From Neocallimastix lanati (nom. inval.) (Eukaryota > Neocallimastigomycota > Neocallimastigomycetes > Neocallimastigales > Neocallimastigaceae), in the NCBI GenBank assembly GCA_016946835.1, contig JACVTC010000031.1, positions 900,001 through 964,000 of the forward strand: DNA of 64,000 nt, given 5' to 3'. Below, piece after piece: positions 1-12,185 of the stretch. Every line of letters starts with the position of its first letter. Positions within the stretch are counted from its first letter, which is position 1. Below the pieces are notes generated by a model. That model ran no database searches. It saw nothing but the letters and a program-made list of their open reading frames with translations, and had not been told where the DNA came from. The position numbers and the translations under genes are program-made.

Positions 1-75
1 TTCCTATTGCTATCAGTTAAATCCTTAATTATCTCTTGAGCCATCTTATCTTGTTTAAGAAGTTGGTAGCTAGAG

Positions 76-648
76 CTAAGTAGTTGGTTTTTCTTCATTG
101 ACTTCATTAAATCCAACCATTTGATTCGGTCTTAAGAGGCTATCTTTGTCATAAACTTTACCCTCTGTCTTCTCCGTTTCTACTCTTGAGAGGACATCAG
201 CTTTACCATTCTTTTTCCAAGGTCTATAGACAATCTCAAAAACCAATATGTGGCGAATAATTCTTGCCACCTGATTTGATATGCCTAAGGAGTTAATAAT
301 TGTGGTTTTGGGAGCGAATAGTACATTCTTGTAATCGCTATAAACTATTATTTTTGTGTGTGCTTCGCACCTTGAGAGCAAGTGTCGCCATTCAGTAAAT
401 GCGATTTTTGATGGCTAATAATTTTTTTTTTTCTTCGTAATTGAATAATTCACTACAGCTTTGTGGAGTGTTTCGGAATAGTAGTAGATGGGATGAAGGG
501 TTCCGTCATCTTCCTTTTTTTTTTTACTACGATAATACTCCTCCAATGGCTTAATTACTAGCGTCACATTTAACAACAAAAAAAAAAAAAAAAAACTGTG
601 CTTGTCGTGATCTGGGTAAACTAGCATGACCGGGGGGGAGGTAAGCAT
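76..648 (-). pseudogene. Ty3/gypsy retrotransposon RNase H fragment, decayed
   Basis: Two short open stretches on the minus strand (415-648, then 76-381) carry pieces of the RNase H region of a Ty3/gypsy Pol polyprotein. The first has a YPDHDK-like start and HPIYYYSETL; the second has an IVYRPWKKNGKADVLSR-like end, the usual gypsy sequence with NGKAD followed by LSR. The pieces are in different frames. Poly-T/poly-A runs lie in the middle of the coding sequence, so it cannot make an enzyme. The element continues off the left edge. The family call rests on recognised motifs; the exact clade is not resolved. Confidence 0.7.
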
Positions 649-739
649 TATACTTTTAGCTTGCGGAACGTTAACAGATTTTCTTCAAATCCATTGGAAC
701 TTTTTCATTCATTCTTTGATGTCATTTAGAATAGCGGTT

Positions 740-752
740 TTTACAGCCCCCT

Positions 753-795
<43 letters not shown>

Positions 796-1190
796 TTGCC
801 TCAACAGGGTCCTCTTAAGTGACCATTGAAACTGTTTGGTCTTGACTTAGAATGTTATTAAACCTAGTTTTTTTTTTTTTTTTTTTCATAGGATTATTAA
901 TAATTTTCTTTTCATATTGTTTTTTTTTTCATAGGATTATTAATAATTTTCTTTTCATATTGTTTTTTTTTTTCATAGGATTATTAATAATTTTCTTTTC
1001 ATATTGTTTTTTTTTTTTTTTTTTTTTAATTTTTGCCTCAACAGGGTCTTCTTAAGTGACCATTGAAACTGTTTGGTCTTGACTTAGAATGTTATTAAAC
1101 CTAGTTTTTTTTTTTCATAGGATTATTAATAATTTTCTTTTCATATTGTTTTTTTTTTTTTTTTTTTTTTCTTGAGTTTTAAATTAATCC

Positions 1191-1233
<43 letters not shown>

Positions 1234-1260
1234 AGTTTTAAATCAATCCTTTTTTTTTTT
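740..1260. repeat. Poly-T-rich complex tandem repeat
   Basis: An ~80 bp segment (about 785-867) recurs almost unchanged at about 1024-1104. Between and after the copies a ~45 bp unit built on cataggattattaataatt plus a T-run occurs four times (about 889, 932, 977, 1117). The T-runs vary in length, as expected from replication slippage. Short open frames here are only phenylalanine runs and are not genes. Confidence 0.8.
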
Positions 1261-1593
1261 TTAAAAAATTTTAATTTTCTCTTAAATATTTTTCCTTTAT
1301 CCAATATATCTATTTAGATGTACAAAACATAATCCTAAAATAATTCATATAATAATTTTTTAAATACTCATTCAGTACCACATAACCTTATATAAAATAA
1401 AAAAAAAGGTATCTTTTTCATTGGAATAAAAATTTAATAACACCATTATATAATAAAAATTCTTATTTATGTTTATTTATTTGTTTATTTATTTATTTAT
1501 TTTTTTTTTTATTATAATTATTATTTGCACTGGTATTATTATTTTAACTTTTACATACATAAATACTAATTAACAACATTTATTTATTAATGC

Positions 1594-1631
<38 letters not shown>

Positions 1632-2000
1632 TTTTTAAAAAAAAAGAAAAATAATTAAAAAAAACTATATAAATTTAATTATTTAACATTTATATACATT
1701 TTTTTGAATATTGTTTTATGTCAATGTTATTATTGACAAAAAAATTCTTCATGTAATAAAGAAAACAATTCTTTTATTTATTGAATGATTTACATTTAAA
1801 TAATTTATACGAAGATATAATTTCACTATTAAATTTTAAAATATATATATAAGAATATATATATACATATGTATGAATATGTATTATATATAAACTAATA
1901 ATAATTAATAGAATTAAATAAAAAAAAAAAAAAAAAAAAAATCAAAATTTATTTTTTATTTAATATATTTAAATAAAATTTTATATTTGAAAAATTATAT
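1261..2000. other. AT-rich intergenic region downstream of the aldo/keto reductase
   Basis: Contains homopolymer A/T tracts and short ATTT and AT microsatellites. I see no gene in it. It holds the 3' flank of the reductase, whose stop codon is at 2001-2003. Confidence 0.6.
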
Positions 2001-2876
2001 TTAATCATATTTGGCAACATTTTCATTGTAACTATCGATAATTTCTTCGTATTTAGAAAATGGAACATTAAAGTAACCTTTTGCAGTATCTAATGTTTTA
2101 ATTTCTTTCATTTCTTCTGGGGTTAATTCAAAATCGAAAATTTCAAAGTTTTCCTTCATGTGAACTGGATTAGTAGTTTTTGGAATGACAATATTTCCGT
2201 ATTGAATATGCCATCTTAAAATAATTTGAACATTAGTTTTATTATATTTTTTAGCTAATTTAGTGAAAATAGCTTCATTTAATAAATTCTTATCACCATG
2301 ACCAATTGGGTAATAGGCTTCAACAAAAGCTTTGTGTGGGGCTAATATTTCTCTTAATTTTTGTTGAGTATGGTAAGGATGACATTCACTTTGGCAAACA
2401 GCTGGCTTTACCTTAGCTACCTTTAATATATTTTCTAAAGTTTCTGGAGCTTTTTCAAAGTTAGAAATTCCAATGGCTTTAACTTTACCTTCCGCATTTA
2501 ATTTTTCTAAATCTTTCCAGGCACCAACACAATCTTTCATTGGATGATGTAATAAAACCATATCAATATATTCTAATTGCAATCTTTTAAGCATTTTTAT
2601 AACAGCAGGATAGGTTACTCCTTCACCATATTCAGTTGGCCATAACTTTGAAGTAACAAAAATTTCATTTCTTGGAATACCAGACTTCTTAATAGCTTCA
2701 CCAACACCTCTTTCGTTAAAATAGGCATGAGCAGTATCGATATGACGATAACCTAATTTTAAAGCTTCAGCAACAGTTTTTTCAGTAGTATCATCTCCAT
2801 CTACTAAAAATACACCTAAGCCAAATTGTGGGATTTTAACACCATTATTTAAAGTAATGTACGATTGTTGACTCAT
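2001..2876 (-). CDS. Aldo/keto reductase
   Basis: Intact intronless frame of 291 residues, the usual length for the family. NAD(P)H-dependent reductases of this (alpha/beta)8 barrel family reduce aldehydes, ketones or keto-sugars in the cytosol. The catalytic tetrad is visible as D47 and Y52 (DTAHAY), K77 (TSKLW) and H110 (LLHHP). GISNF (136-140) and the cofactor-binding IPKTT (231-235) are also in place. The start at 2876 gives a normal N-terminus (the N-terminal ITLNNGVKIPQFGLG block), so no upstream extension is needed. The compact sequence and lack of introns resemble the bacterial 2,5-diketogluconate reductase-like branch, so acquisition from bacteria is plausible but is inference. The physiological substrate cannot be read from the sequence. 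Confidence 0.93.
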   Translation of the reverse strand: MSQQSYITLNNGVKIPQFGLGVFLVDGDDTTEKTVAEALKLGYRHIDTAHAYFNERGVGEAIKKSGIPRNEIFVTSKLWPTEYGEGVTYPAVIKMLKRLQLEYIDMVLLHHPMKDCVGAWKDLEKLNAEGKVKAIGISNFEKAPETLENILKVAKVKPAVCQSECHPYHTQQKLREILAPHKAFVEAYYPIGHGDKNLLNEAIFTKLAKKYNKTNVQIILRWHIQYGNIVIPKTTNPVHMKENFEIFDFELTPEEMKEIKTLDTAKGYFNVPFSKYEEIIDSYNENVAKYD

Positions 2877-3086
2877 TTTAATAGAAAGTTAGATCCTTCG
2901 CAAAATATTATATATTATATACCTTTTTTTTTTTTTATTTAATAATTTGAGAATATTTTTTTTAAAAAAAAAAAAAAAAAAGTAAAATATAATTATTCTT
3001 TCTATTTATATGAGAAAATAATAACATATTTATTGACAATAACAAATAAGCAAAATAGTTTAATACATATTTAATTAAATTTAAAG
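2877..3086. other. Upstream flank of the aldo/keto reductase
   Basis: AT-rich sequence with A/T homopolymers between the reductase start and the inverted repeat. It must hold the promoter, but no defined motif stands out. Confidence 0.4.
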
Positions 3087-3740
3087 TTTAATTACATTTA
3101 TTATATATTTTTGTTTAATATATATATATTAGGCTTTGATAAAAACAAACCAATAAAATTGTTCATATAATTAATTGAATTAAATATACTTTATATAAAA
3201 AAAATTTTTTATAATTATGTATCATACATTGTAGAAAATATATACAAATATATATACTTTAATTACTAAGTATTACTATTATATTATATAATTTAAAATA
3301 TAAAACAAAATAAAATTAAAATATGCGGAAAATATTCCCTTTCATTCCATTATATTCTATTACAGATTTGTTATGATAGGCTAAATTATTTGAAATAAAG
3401 AGAAATTTGAATATATTAAATAAATAGAATATTTATAGTATATTTTAATGATTATACTTTTATATTATATTTTATATATTATTTATTTATTTATTTATTT
3501 ATTATTTCTTCTTTTTTTTTTTTTTTTTATTTTGGTTTAATATATTAGTAATATTTAGTAATTAAAGTATATATTTGTATATATTTTCTACAATGAAAGA
3601 TACATAATTATAAAAACTTTTTTTATTATATAGAGTATATTTAATTCAATTAATTATATGAATAATTTTATTGGTTTGTTTTTATTAAAGCCTAATATAT
3701 ATATATTGAATAAAAATATATAATAAATGTAATTAAATAA
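3087..3740. repeat. Long imperfect inverted repeat (foldback/MITE-like)
   Basis: The left arm (about 3087-3290) and right arm (about 3540-3740) are reverse complements over roughly 200 bp with small indels. Landmarks in the left arm are attaggctttgataaaaac (3129-3147) and acattgtagaaaatatatac (3226-3245). Their complements appear near 3684-3702 and 3577-3597. The ~250 bp centre has no coding potential and holds a short attccctttcattccattat segment. This could be a non-autonomous foldback element or an inverted duplication. Confidence 0.75.
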
Positions 3741-3829
3741 GAATTAAATGAATAAGTAAATAGGAAACAAATTATAAAATAAAAAAAAAAAAAAAAAAAA
3801 GAGATAAATTATAGAAAAAAAAAGTAAAT

Positions 3830-4245
3830 TTTAAATTGTTAATTAGGATTATAAAATAGTTGACATTAATTGTTAATTATTGAAATGGACATCAATTGTT
3901 AAATATTTTATAAATTATTAAATAGGACATTAATAAAAAGTTATTAAACTGGTCATTAATTGTTAATCGTTGAATTGGAGAGTAATTGATTAATAATTTA
4001 TGTATTATTTAATAATTTATGTATTATTTAATAATTTATGTCCGGTACAATGATAAACAATTCATGTCCACTTTAACAATTTATAATTTAAATCCTGTCC
4101 TATTTACTTATTTAAGTCTTATTTGTTAATTTACGTATCATTTAATTATTTATGTAACAATTTATGTACTATTTAATAATTCATGATTTCATTTACTTAT
4201 TTATGTATTATTTAATAGTATATTTCTTATTTAAAAATTGATGTC
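3830..4245. repeat. Degenerate short direct repeats
   Basis: Loose reiterations of taattgttaa...ttgaaatggacat and of tatttaataatttatgta, about 10-20 bp each, fill the stretch between the inverted repeat and the copia relic. No gene is visible. Confidence 0.5.
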
Positions 4246-4250
4246 CAATT

Positions 4251-5479
4251 CTAATATAATATTATTATTATTTTTATTTCTTCTTGAATAAATTTATATC
4301 TAGTATCTAGGTGTTTACATCGGCCTTTTGAATTTATATCTTGAGCTATTGATATATAAGCTTTATTATCAACCATAATTTTAATTTTTAATTCTTTATT
4401 AAATATTTCTTTAAATAAATTTTCAATACATATATTTTGTTTGGCCACATTTAGTCAAGCTTATAAATTCAGCTTCTGCAGTGGATAGAGTTACGCTTTT
4501 TTTGTTGTGGAGATTTTCTTGAAATTGGACTATCATTAAGTAGGAAAATAAAACCGCTATTAGATCTTCTTGTTTTTTCATCACTTGCAAAATCTGAATC
4601 AGAATATCCAATAAATTTGTTTCTTTTATTATAACATATTGATTTGTTAATTGTTCGTTTTAAATATTATAATATGTGCATTAATGATCAATAGTTCGCT
4701 TTGGTTGGATTTTCACAATTTCTTGAAGTTTGGTTTACTACGAAAAAGATATATCAGGTCTGGACTATATACTGCTATATAAAGAAGAGTACCAAGTAAA
4801 GATTTATATTCCCCAACATTAACCAAATTTGAATTTTCTCTTTCAGAATCTGTTACATTTCTGCAGGGCATTTTGAAACTCTTTGTTTTATTCATCTTAT
4901 ATTTTTTTGATGATCTTGTTAATGTAATCAGTTTGATTTATTTTGTATCCATCTTTAGTTTTATATATATTAATAACCGATTATTTTATTTGCCTTTGAT
5001 TCTTTTAAAATCTTATATTTACCTTTTAATTTATTAATAGTATAATTTATTTCATTGTCCTTTCCCATTATTAAAATTTCATCAACATATAGCGTTAGTA
5101 AACAAATTAATTTATTACTTTTATCATATTTACCAAAGAGACATTATATTTATTGTATTTTTTAAAATTTACACTAATGAGAAAATGTGATATTTCTTTA
5201 TACCACATTCTACCAACTTGTTTTAAACGATATAGAGTCTTCTTTAATAGCCAATATTTATTTTTATTCTAGTTTTATCCCCTGAGAGTATTTTCAGATA
5301 TGTTTTTTCTTCTAAATCCTCATTTAAGTATGCAACTTTTATATTTAATTGTCTAAGATTCCATTCATTTAGAGAGGCTATAGCGACTGTTAATCTAAGA
5401 CTGTCGGTTTGAATTGTTGGTGAATATGTTTCAATAAAATCTGGTCCAGGTATTTGTTGGAAACCACGACGACTAGTCT

Positions 5480-5518
<39 letters not shown>

Positions 5519-5950
5519 TTATCATCCTTTTCAGTGTATACCCATTTTGTATCTATTATGTGTACATTTTTTTTGGAATTTTATTAACTACTTTCATTAC
5601 ATTGTTGTTATACATGTTTGAGAGTTCTTCTTTAATGGCTAATTTCTATTCATTGCTTTCTTCTGAATTGATGGCTTGTTCGTATGTGTTTGGAACGTTC
5701 ATAATAATATCATAACTTTGTGCCGTTTATTTTTTTATTTTTTTAATTTCTATTTTCTTAAATTTAATGCTTCATTATCTGAATCACTGTTATATTCACT
5801 TTCTTTTTCGAGAGATCTTTTATTATTTAAATTATTTTTATTGTTATCATTATTGTTTAAATTATTATTATTTATGTTATTATTGTCAATTAAATTATTT
5901 TTATTTAAGTTAGTTTTAATTATTATTAAAAGAATTATTATTTGTATCAT
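4251..5950 (-). pseudogene. Ty1/copia retrotransposon pol relic (RT-RNase H)
   Basis: Minus-strand pieces in several frames follow copia Pol order. About 5700-5950 is a variable linker with NVPNTYEQAI. 5244-5470 is reverse transcriptase, with RGFQQIPGPDF and ETYSP, then QLNIKVAYLNEDLEE. About 5050-5090 is the catalytic motif, here YVDEILIM rather than YVDD. 4713-4895 has EYKSLLGTLLYIA. 4470-4600 has VTLSTAEAEF, and 4251-4430 is the end of RNase H with GRCKHLDTRYKFIQEE. Stops, frameshifts and a ~35 bp poly-T inside RT show that it is dead. Integrase and gag are not recognised next to it. Confidence 0.85.
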
Positions 5951-6122
5951 TATTATTGTTTGAATTATTGTTCTTATGTAATTATTATTAAAATAATAAT
6001 TTATTAATAATTGTAGTTTTTATTTTTATTTTATATCACTTCGAATTAGAGTTAATTTTAATTTATACTTTTATTATTATTTATAATTTATTTACAATAT
6101 ATTATTTTTATAAATACAAACC

Positions 6123-6170
<48 letters not shown>

Positions 6171-6618
6171 TTTATTTATTATTATTAATTATTACTATTT
6201 ATAAATATAAATTTATTTATTTTCTTAATAAAATAATAAAATTATTGAAAATAAATTTTAATAAGATTGGTGTAATATATTGAAAATAAAAATGAAAGTT
6301 TTTAATGAATTTTGATATTTATGATGATGTGAATAGAAATTATTAAAAATACTATCATGAGATTCGATTTCCATAGATTCATTGAGTGAAGGACAATTAT
6401 TATTTATGTTAGATATATTTGAAAGACCTTGTAAGTCCTTCAATATTATATCAGTTAAATAATGATTCTCTTGATTGAATAGGGTCTTTTGCTATTTTAA
6501 TTAAAAAGTAACTCAAAATTACTAATGACTGGTGCAGTGTTGTGAGTTAAGATTATTATTTAAATTTGTTGAATATTTTATTTATGATTTTCTCTATTGA
6601 TGTCAACACTCTTCTGCT

Positions 6619-6653
<35 letters not shown>

Positions 6654-6850
6654 GTAATTTTTTTTTGATAATAATTGGTTTAAATATATATGTATATCTA
6701 TTAATAACAAGAGCAATTTACAAAATTGAAATGAAATTGTAACATTTATTTATAACTAAGATGAAATAATTTAGTAAGAATGTTGTAGAAAGGAATAGAG
6801 TAGTAGGCCTTTTTTAAGATTAAGAAATTTAATATTATAAATTAAATTTA
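5951..6850. other. AT-rich region, possible copia 5' part
   Basis: Mostly TTA/TTTA microsatellite (6120-6190) and AT-rich sequence. A 61-residue minus-strand frame at 6258-6443, rich in Asn and Ser, may be part of the copia linker or gag but has no motif. Around 6540-6625 the minus strand has gtgttgacatcaatagagaa, which could be an LTR edge; I could not find its partner. Confidence 0.35.
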
Positions 6851-7040
6851 CCTTTAAATTTTCATCTTTGACGTATTTCTCTTATAGATATATAAAGACT
6901 AATAATACACTCTTCATGATTTCGAAAACAAAATGGTTCAGGCCTAATAAAATTACATGTAAAAGATTGTTTAAAAATTTAATCGGTAATTATTTTAGTT
7001 ATGATTTTAAGACCATTATTGATTAAGATAAAAAAGAATA
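6850..7040 (-). pseudogene. LINE reverse transcriptase fragment (second copy)
   Basis: Minus-strand sequence matching the RT segment of the larger LINE at about 9790-9930. It includes the RT block LINNGLKIITKII encoded at 6984-7030 and the landmark attttgtt-cagg-cctaataaaa, seen on the plus strand at 6930-6952 and again at 9832-9853. Only about 190 bp is recognisable. It is followed by an (AT)n tract at 7108-7142. Confidence 0.7.
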
Positions 7041-7044
7041 TATA

Positions 7045-7103
7045 TAAAAAAAATGTATCATAAAAAAAAAAATTTAAAATAAAATTTAATAAAAATTTCT
7101 TAT

Positions 7104-7158
<55 letters not shown>

Positions 7159-7685
7159 AAGAAATGAATATGTACTGTTGAAAAATTTCAATATCAAAAA
7201 AAAAAGCAATCAAATAATAATTAAATTAAATTACTGTATTAAAATTTACTTTTTAACAAATTTATAAATTTTTTTTATTATATTAATTACCTGGAGTTGA
7301 CCATTCTTTTATTGATTTAATCTTCTTTGAATAAATTGAGAAACCATTACCAGATAAAATATATCTTAAAATATTCTATTTCTTTTTTTTTATTAAATTC
7401 ACATTTGATTAACTTCTCATATAAATTATTATCAATTAAAGTTTGTAGAATTTTCCTTATTTATTCATTTTTTTTATATCCGCAATTATTGCGAACTTTA
7501 ATCTTTATTTATTTATTCTTTTATAAAATACATGAATACTTTTAAATTTTAATTAAAAATAAAAAAACAAAGAATTAATAAAATAAATAAATATTATTTA
7601 TCCAATTTGAACATAATAATATTTGAAATAGTAACGCGAAATAAAAATTAATAATCAAAAATATATGAATAAATAGATTCAGAAA
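7045..7685. other. AT-rich spacer
   Basis: Holds the (AT)n microsatellite at 7108-7142 and A/T-rich sequence. No supported gene. Confidence 0.5.
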
Positions 7686-7689
7686 AATT

Positions 7690-10683
7690 CATATGCAACG
7701 AACCTCACCTCCTTATGGATTAGGGTTTGAATTGACTATCTGAAAGAAAATATGGTCTCCTCCTTCAGAAGTATTGGCCATGCTAAGCCTGTCTTACTGC
7801 ATTTTCAGCGTTGACGTTCCTGGTTAGTTTGCATTTATATTTTTCGGGAATAGTAACCCTTACCGAGTACTAGCCTGAGGCATGATTTCTGTTAAGAGAG
7901 CGGCAGAACGCACCAAGAATGGCGTTTTTGAATAATCACCAGAAATGATTTGGTTCCTTAAACAAAATATCCTATTCCTTTTTATAATTTAAATCAATAG
8001 TGTCTGCATCTCTTCCACCAAGAAAGAAATTATATAATCGGTACCACATCACATATATATTTACACACTCATAATTCAGAAAATTACTTAAATTAACACT
8101 ATTTTCACCAATTGAACTATTCACTACATTAATAGTAACAATATTATTATTTTCACTATCACTAAAACTACTATTATTAGTAATATTATTTCTATTGTTA
8201 TTATAATTAATATTATATACTTCGCTACTACTATCAGAATCAGAAACTTAATTTTATTATTATTTATATCTGTGATAACAGTGTCTACATTACTATTTGA
8301 TATTGAACAATATTTAGAAATTATATAAAATTTTTCATAAAGAATATCAATATCCTTAAAATATTTTATTCGAAATACACGGAAAAGATAGCATTTAGAA
8401 AACCAATGTTCCAATCGAGGATTACCGTTTTTTCTATAACAACAAGGGCACCTTTCAGGACAGTCTTCTTCAATCATTTTGGCGGCTTTGGCAACACGAG
8501 CATCGAATTTATATCCACATCTGGCACGAAGTACCCATCGGTACCCAATGCTAAATTCAGGATATTTATAGTTTAGCGTAAGATACTTTCTAGTTTTCTC
8601 AAATATATAAGATATAGCTTTGATTGATTTTCCTGCCATATTTCTATCCCAGTAAAAGTTTAAAATTGCTCTTTTTGATGGAAATTTATCTAATTGGTCA
8701 GCTAAAATTTTACTTTCTTTATCCCAAGCTTGATGTCTACAACGAGATATATCTCTAAGTAAATCAGAGATAATACATTTCGAGTTTTTTCATTTTTTAA
8801 AACACCTTACCTGAGCAATCGCACATTTCGCCGAAATAGGAGTAATGTTAAGTTCTTTAGAAACACAATAAAGGGATGTAAAGCTATTCCCTTTAGCAAA
8901 TCCTTCAATCCAGTATAATCCTGAATTAACTAGTGTCTGTGTACTTCTCGTTCTTTCTTTGTTAGATTCAAGTAAGAGGCGCATAATATTAAACTTGTCC
9001 AATTACTATAGCTGAAAATAACATTATTTTATATGAGATAGGAATATGAGGATTCTTAAGAAATCCTTTTATGGAATAAAGTGCTTTCCTTACTTTATTA
9101 TTCATTTTCTGTATTATTGGTTTCAATTCTAATTCATTTGAAAACGTTACACCTAAGTAAGTATAGCAATTCGTTTTAGGTAACTCTTGACATTAAAGAT
9201 AAAAGGTAGGGTTACTATTATAAAGAAATCTAGAAACTTCCCCTCGTATTACTAAACTAGCACATTTATTGATATCAAATTGTATTTCATTATTTCTAGC
9301 CCATTTACTAGCAAACTTTAACAATTTCTTAAGTTGGGAAATTGTTGGAGCACATAATACAATGTCATCTGCAAAAAGACCTCCACAACAACGTTTATCA
9401 CCAATGGAGATTCCATATTTATCACAATTATTAAAAATATCATTAATGAACAAGTTAAACAAAATTGGTGAGAGGGGACAACCTTGACGAACTCCTTTCT
9501 TAATATTAAATGATTCCGATAATAGTCCGTCAACTCTTACACAAGTCTTGGAAGATAAGTATAAATTTTCAATAAAATTATAATACTTATTCTCTAATAT
9601 CTAAGTGATGAATTTTCATTAAAACATTACATATGGGCACTGAGTCATACGATTTTTTAAGGTCCAAAAAACAAGGTAAGTATCCTTATTTTCTCGTCCA
9701 ATTTAGAAACAGATGATCCTATGAAGTCATATGACATTATAAAGTATATAATATTTTCAAATTTCCGTCTCTGATATATAATTCTTAATGTAGTGTAAAG
9801 ACTTATACATTCTTCTCGATTACGAAATCCATATTGTTCAGGTCTAATAAAACCTTCATCAATTCTTATTTAGAGATTTTATTAGCTATGATTTTTGTTA
9901 TAATTTTTAATCCATTATTGATAAGAGAGATGCCACGATAGTTATTACAATTGATGGATCGCCCTTTTTTTATGAATAGAAATTATCGATGCTTTATTCG
10001 ATGATTTTGGAAAATCACCATTCCAAATACGATTGATTAAGACTTTGAGACATTTAAAGCCAGATGAAATATTACTATTATTATCACTTGTTTCTTCTGA
10101 ATTATCTTTACAGGGAATCAAAGCTTTGAAGAATTCCATTGGAATCCCATCAGGACCACAAGCTTTAAAGTTATGAGTAGATGAGATTGCTTTGCTACTT
10201 TCTTCATCGCTAATACCTTGGTTAATATTCTATTCTTGTTGCCTTGGTCTTCCCAAATTCCTTAGTGCATCAGAATCTTTCCAGTAATCATTAGAAAGAC
10301 TATGACCCGAAGAATCCGACCCTAAGAATTTATAATGAGAATGCCAAGCTTTTAATTTTTTATTTGTAGAAGAAACAAGTACATTATTATTGTTTTTAAT
10401 AGGATGAGAGACCGTGAAAGATTGATTATTTATTTTTGTATTATTTTTTTTTACCCATTTTCATGCCATTCTTTTTAAGAGCTAATGAACATCTAATTTT
10501 AATCCAATATAAATATTCTTTTTTCCTAAATTCGTTACATTTTTTATGAATAGATTCACATAGTCTGTTATGCGAGTCAACAATTTTATCAAATTCATTG
10601 GAATTATTTACAGATACATAATGCTTAATTTGTTTATATTTAATATGTTTTACCTTTTGAAGACAATAAATTTTTCGTGACAT
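7690..10683 (-). mobile_element. Non-LTR (LINE) retrotransposon, degenerate
   Basis: Minus-strand element. From 5' to 3': 10441-10683 is a charged region that may precede RT. 9945-10139 is RT block 1, with NRIWNGDFPKS and KASIISIHKK. About 9880-9945 has the NNYRGISLINNGLKII-type block. About 9430-9500 has GVRQGCPLSPILFNLFIND. 9364-9375 is the catalytic FADD (LFADDIVL). 9010-9190 continues RT with CYTYLGVTFSNELE. 8124-8639 carries a C-terminal cysteine cluster, CPERCPCCYRK followed by HW and KC, typical of the zinc-binding tail of fungal LINE reverse transcriptases. 7690-7930 is less AT-rich and non-coding, likely the 3' UTR. Several stops and frame changes make it non-functional. No endonuclease or ORF1 was recognised. 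Confidence 0.85.
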
Positions 10684-10689
10684 TCTAAT

Positions 10690-10830
10690 AAGACTATAAA
10701 GCTGATCTTAAATCTAATTTTGCAAAATAATTCCCTTCTTTAACCTTTTCAATAACATCATTAATTAATGGAATTGAATTTGGGTTTCTAATTATGACAG
10801 ACAGCATTTAATTTTTTTTTTATAATCTGA
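10690..10830 (-). pseudogene. Ty3/gypsy reverse transcriptase fragment
   Basis: On the minus strand an ~45-residue stretch reads NSIPLINDVIEKVKEG, then NYFAKLDLRSA, then after a stop and frame change YSLIRMS. This is the conserved early RT block of Ty3/gypsy elements. It lies directly against the 5' end of the LINE, so the LINE may have inserted into a gypsy element. The rest of the gypsy copy was not found. Confidence 0.75.
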
Positions 10831-11251
10831 GAGAATCATTTTTTTTTTTTTTTTTTTTTTTTGAAATGAAACTGGATATTCGACTGGAGATTCTTAATAA
10901 ATCCTTCTTCAGAATTATTTTACAATCAGTTAAACGTAATAAGAGTTTATCTACTCTAAGGGTAAGGACAACATGTTAGGTCGGAACACAAACCAGAGAA
11001 AAATAAAATAAGTTTTATTAAAATAAGCTTTATTAATATTTAAAAATTAATTTCAGGCTTCTAAGAGACTTCTGATAATAGATATCCTTTCCATTTAATA
11101 TCATATTAAATTTTGTCATAATCTTTTCTTCACAATATAAAATGAAAATGATGTGAATTAAAATAATTTATAAAAAAGTTTTAATAAAATAAAATTAAGA
11201 AGGAGTAACTACAAAGTAGATAGTAAGGTATCTACTAAATTTTATTATAAC

Positions 11252-11282
<31 letters not shown>

Positions 11283-11639
11283 TTAGAGCTCAAATTAATA
11301 AAGTTTTTTTTATTATTATTATTATTATTACTATTATTTTTAATACTCAATGTAATTACAAATGAAAATAAAATTAAAAATTTAAAGCAATTATGATATA
11401 AAAAGTAATATTATGTTTAATTAATGTTATTTTTATCTATTTTATCTATTTAAATTTAAATATTCTTTTAATATCAAAATTTCTAATTTTAAAATTTAAT
11501 TTAATAATTAAAAATATTATATAATATACTAAAAATTTATGATTCATATAATATATAATATTATAAAAATTATTTTACTTATTAAAATTATAAAATTTAT
11601 TGAATTTGAATGGAATATTTTTTGTTATTTTTTTTTTTC
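10831..11639. other. AT-rich intergenic region
   Basis: Poly-T at about 10839-10862, (AAT)n near 11253-11282 and (ATT)n near 11310-11332. A short less AT-rich patch lies at 10860-11000. No gene recognised. Confidence 0.5.
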
Positions 11640-12185
11640 TTTTCTTTTGAGAATTCTTAAAACTCTATTTTCCATTTTGGCTTGAATTTTATCAATGTCT
11701 ACATTTTCAAGAATATTAATTGATCTTGTAAATCTACTAGAATTACATTCTATTCTACCGTATATTTATTATTTTCTTCTTTCTTCGTTTCTTTCTTATT
11801 TTCTTTTCGTTCTTCCTTTTTGGATTCTTTATTTTTATTTATTAGAATCTTTATTAGAATCTTCATTAGAATAATCAATAATAATTTTTCTTTTACCTGA
11901 AATGGTTGAAACACTATCATCATCTAAAAGTTCCATTTTAACTTGATCTTTAATCATACTTGGTAAATTAGCATGATTAAAATAATTATTTTTATCTTCA
12001 TTGAAATTAATCTTTAGACAGAAATTAACAGATTTAAATACATCACTATTAAATGCCTTAGAAATTTGATTCTCTAAAAACTTAACTGGATTATAAAATA
12101 AATATTGATAAGGATATAGGGAAAGGAAAGAAATCAAATGAAGATTAAATGATTCATTATTGAAATCAACAAAATTAAATATCAT
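11640..12185 (-). pseudogene. Small heat shock protein (HSP20/alpha-crystallin), frameshifted
   Basis: The first frame (12185 down to 11835) begins with Met and carries the start of an alpha-crystallin domain: NHANLPSMIKDQVKMELLDD, then SVSTISGKRK. That matches the usual HADLPG(M)xKDxVKVE...LTISGxR pattern. After a stop the sequence continues in other frames with a charged KESKKEERKENKKE linker, then SRFTRSINILENVDIDKIQA and ENRVLRILKR (about 11640-11760), the end of the domain. At least two frameshifts and an in-frame stop separate the halves, so the chaperone cannot be made as one chain unless this is sequence error. A lysine/glutamate linker within the domain is unusual for the family at large. 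HSP20 proteins are ATP-independent holdases in the cytosol. Confidence 0.8.

Noticed and set aside
852-1055. Open frame of phenylalanine-rich protein
   Set aside because: Translation of poly-T and the tandem repeat only.
5479-5963. Plus-strand frames opposite the copia relic
   Set aside because: Phe/Leu/Ile runs from T-rich antisense of the copia sequence; the minus strand has the real motifs.
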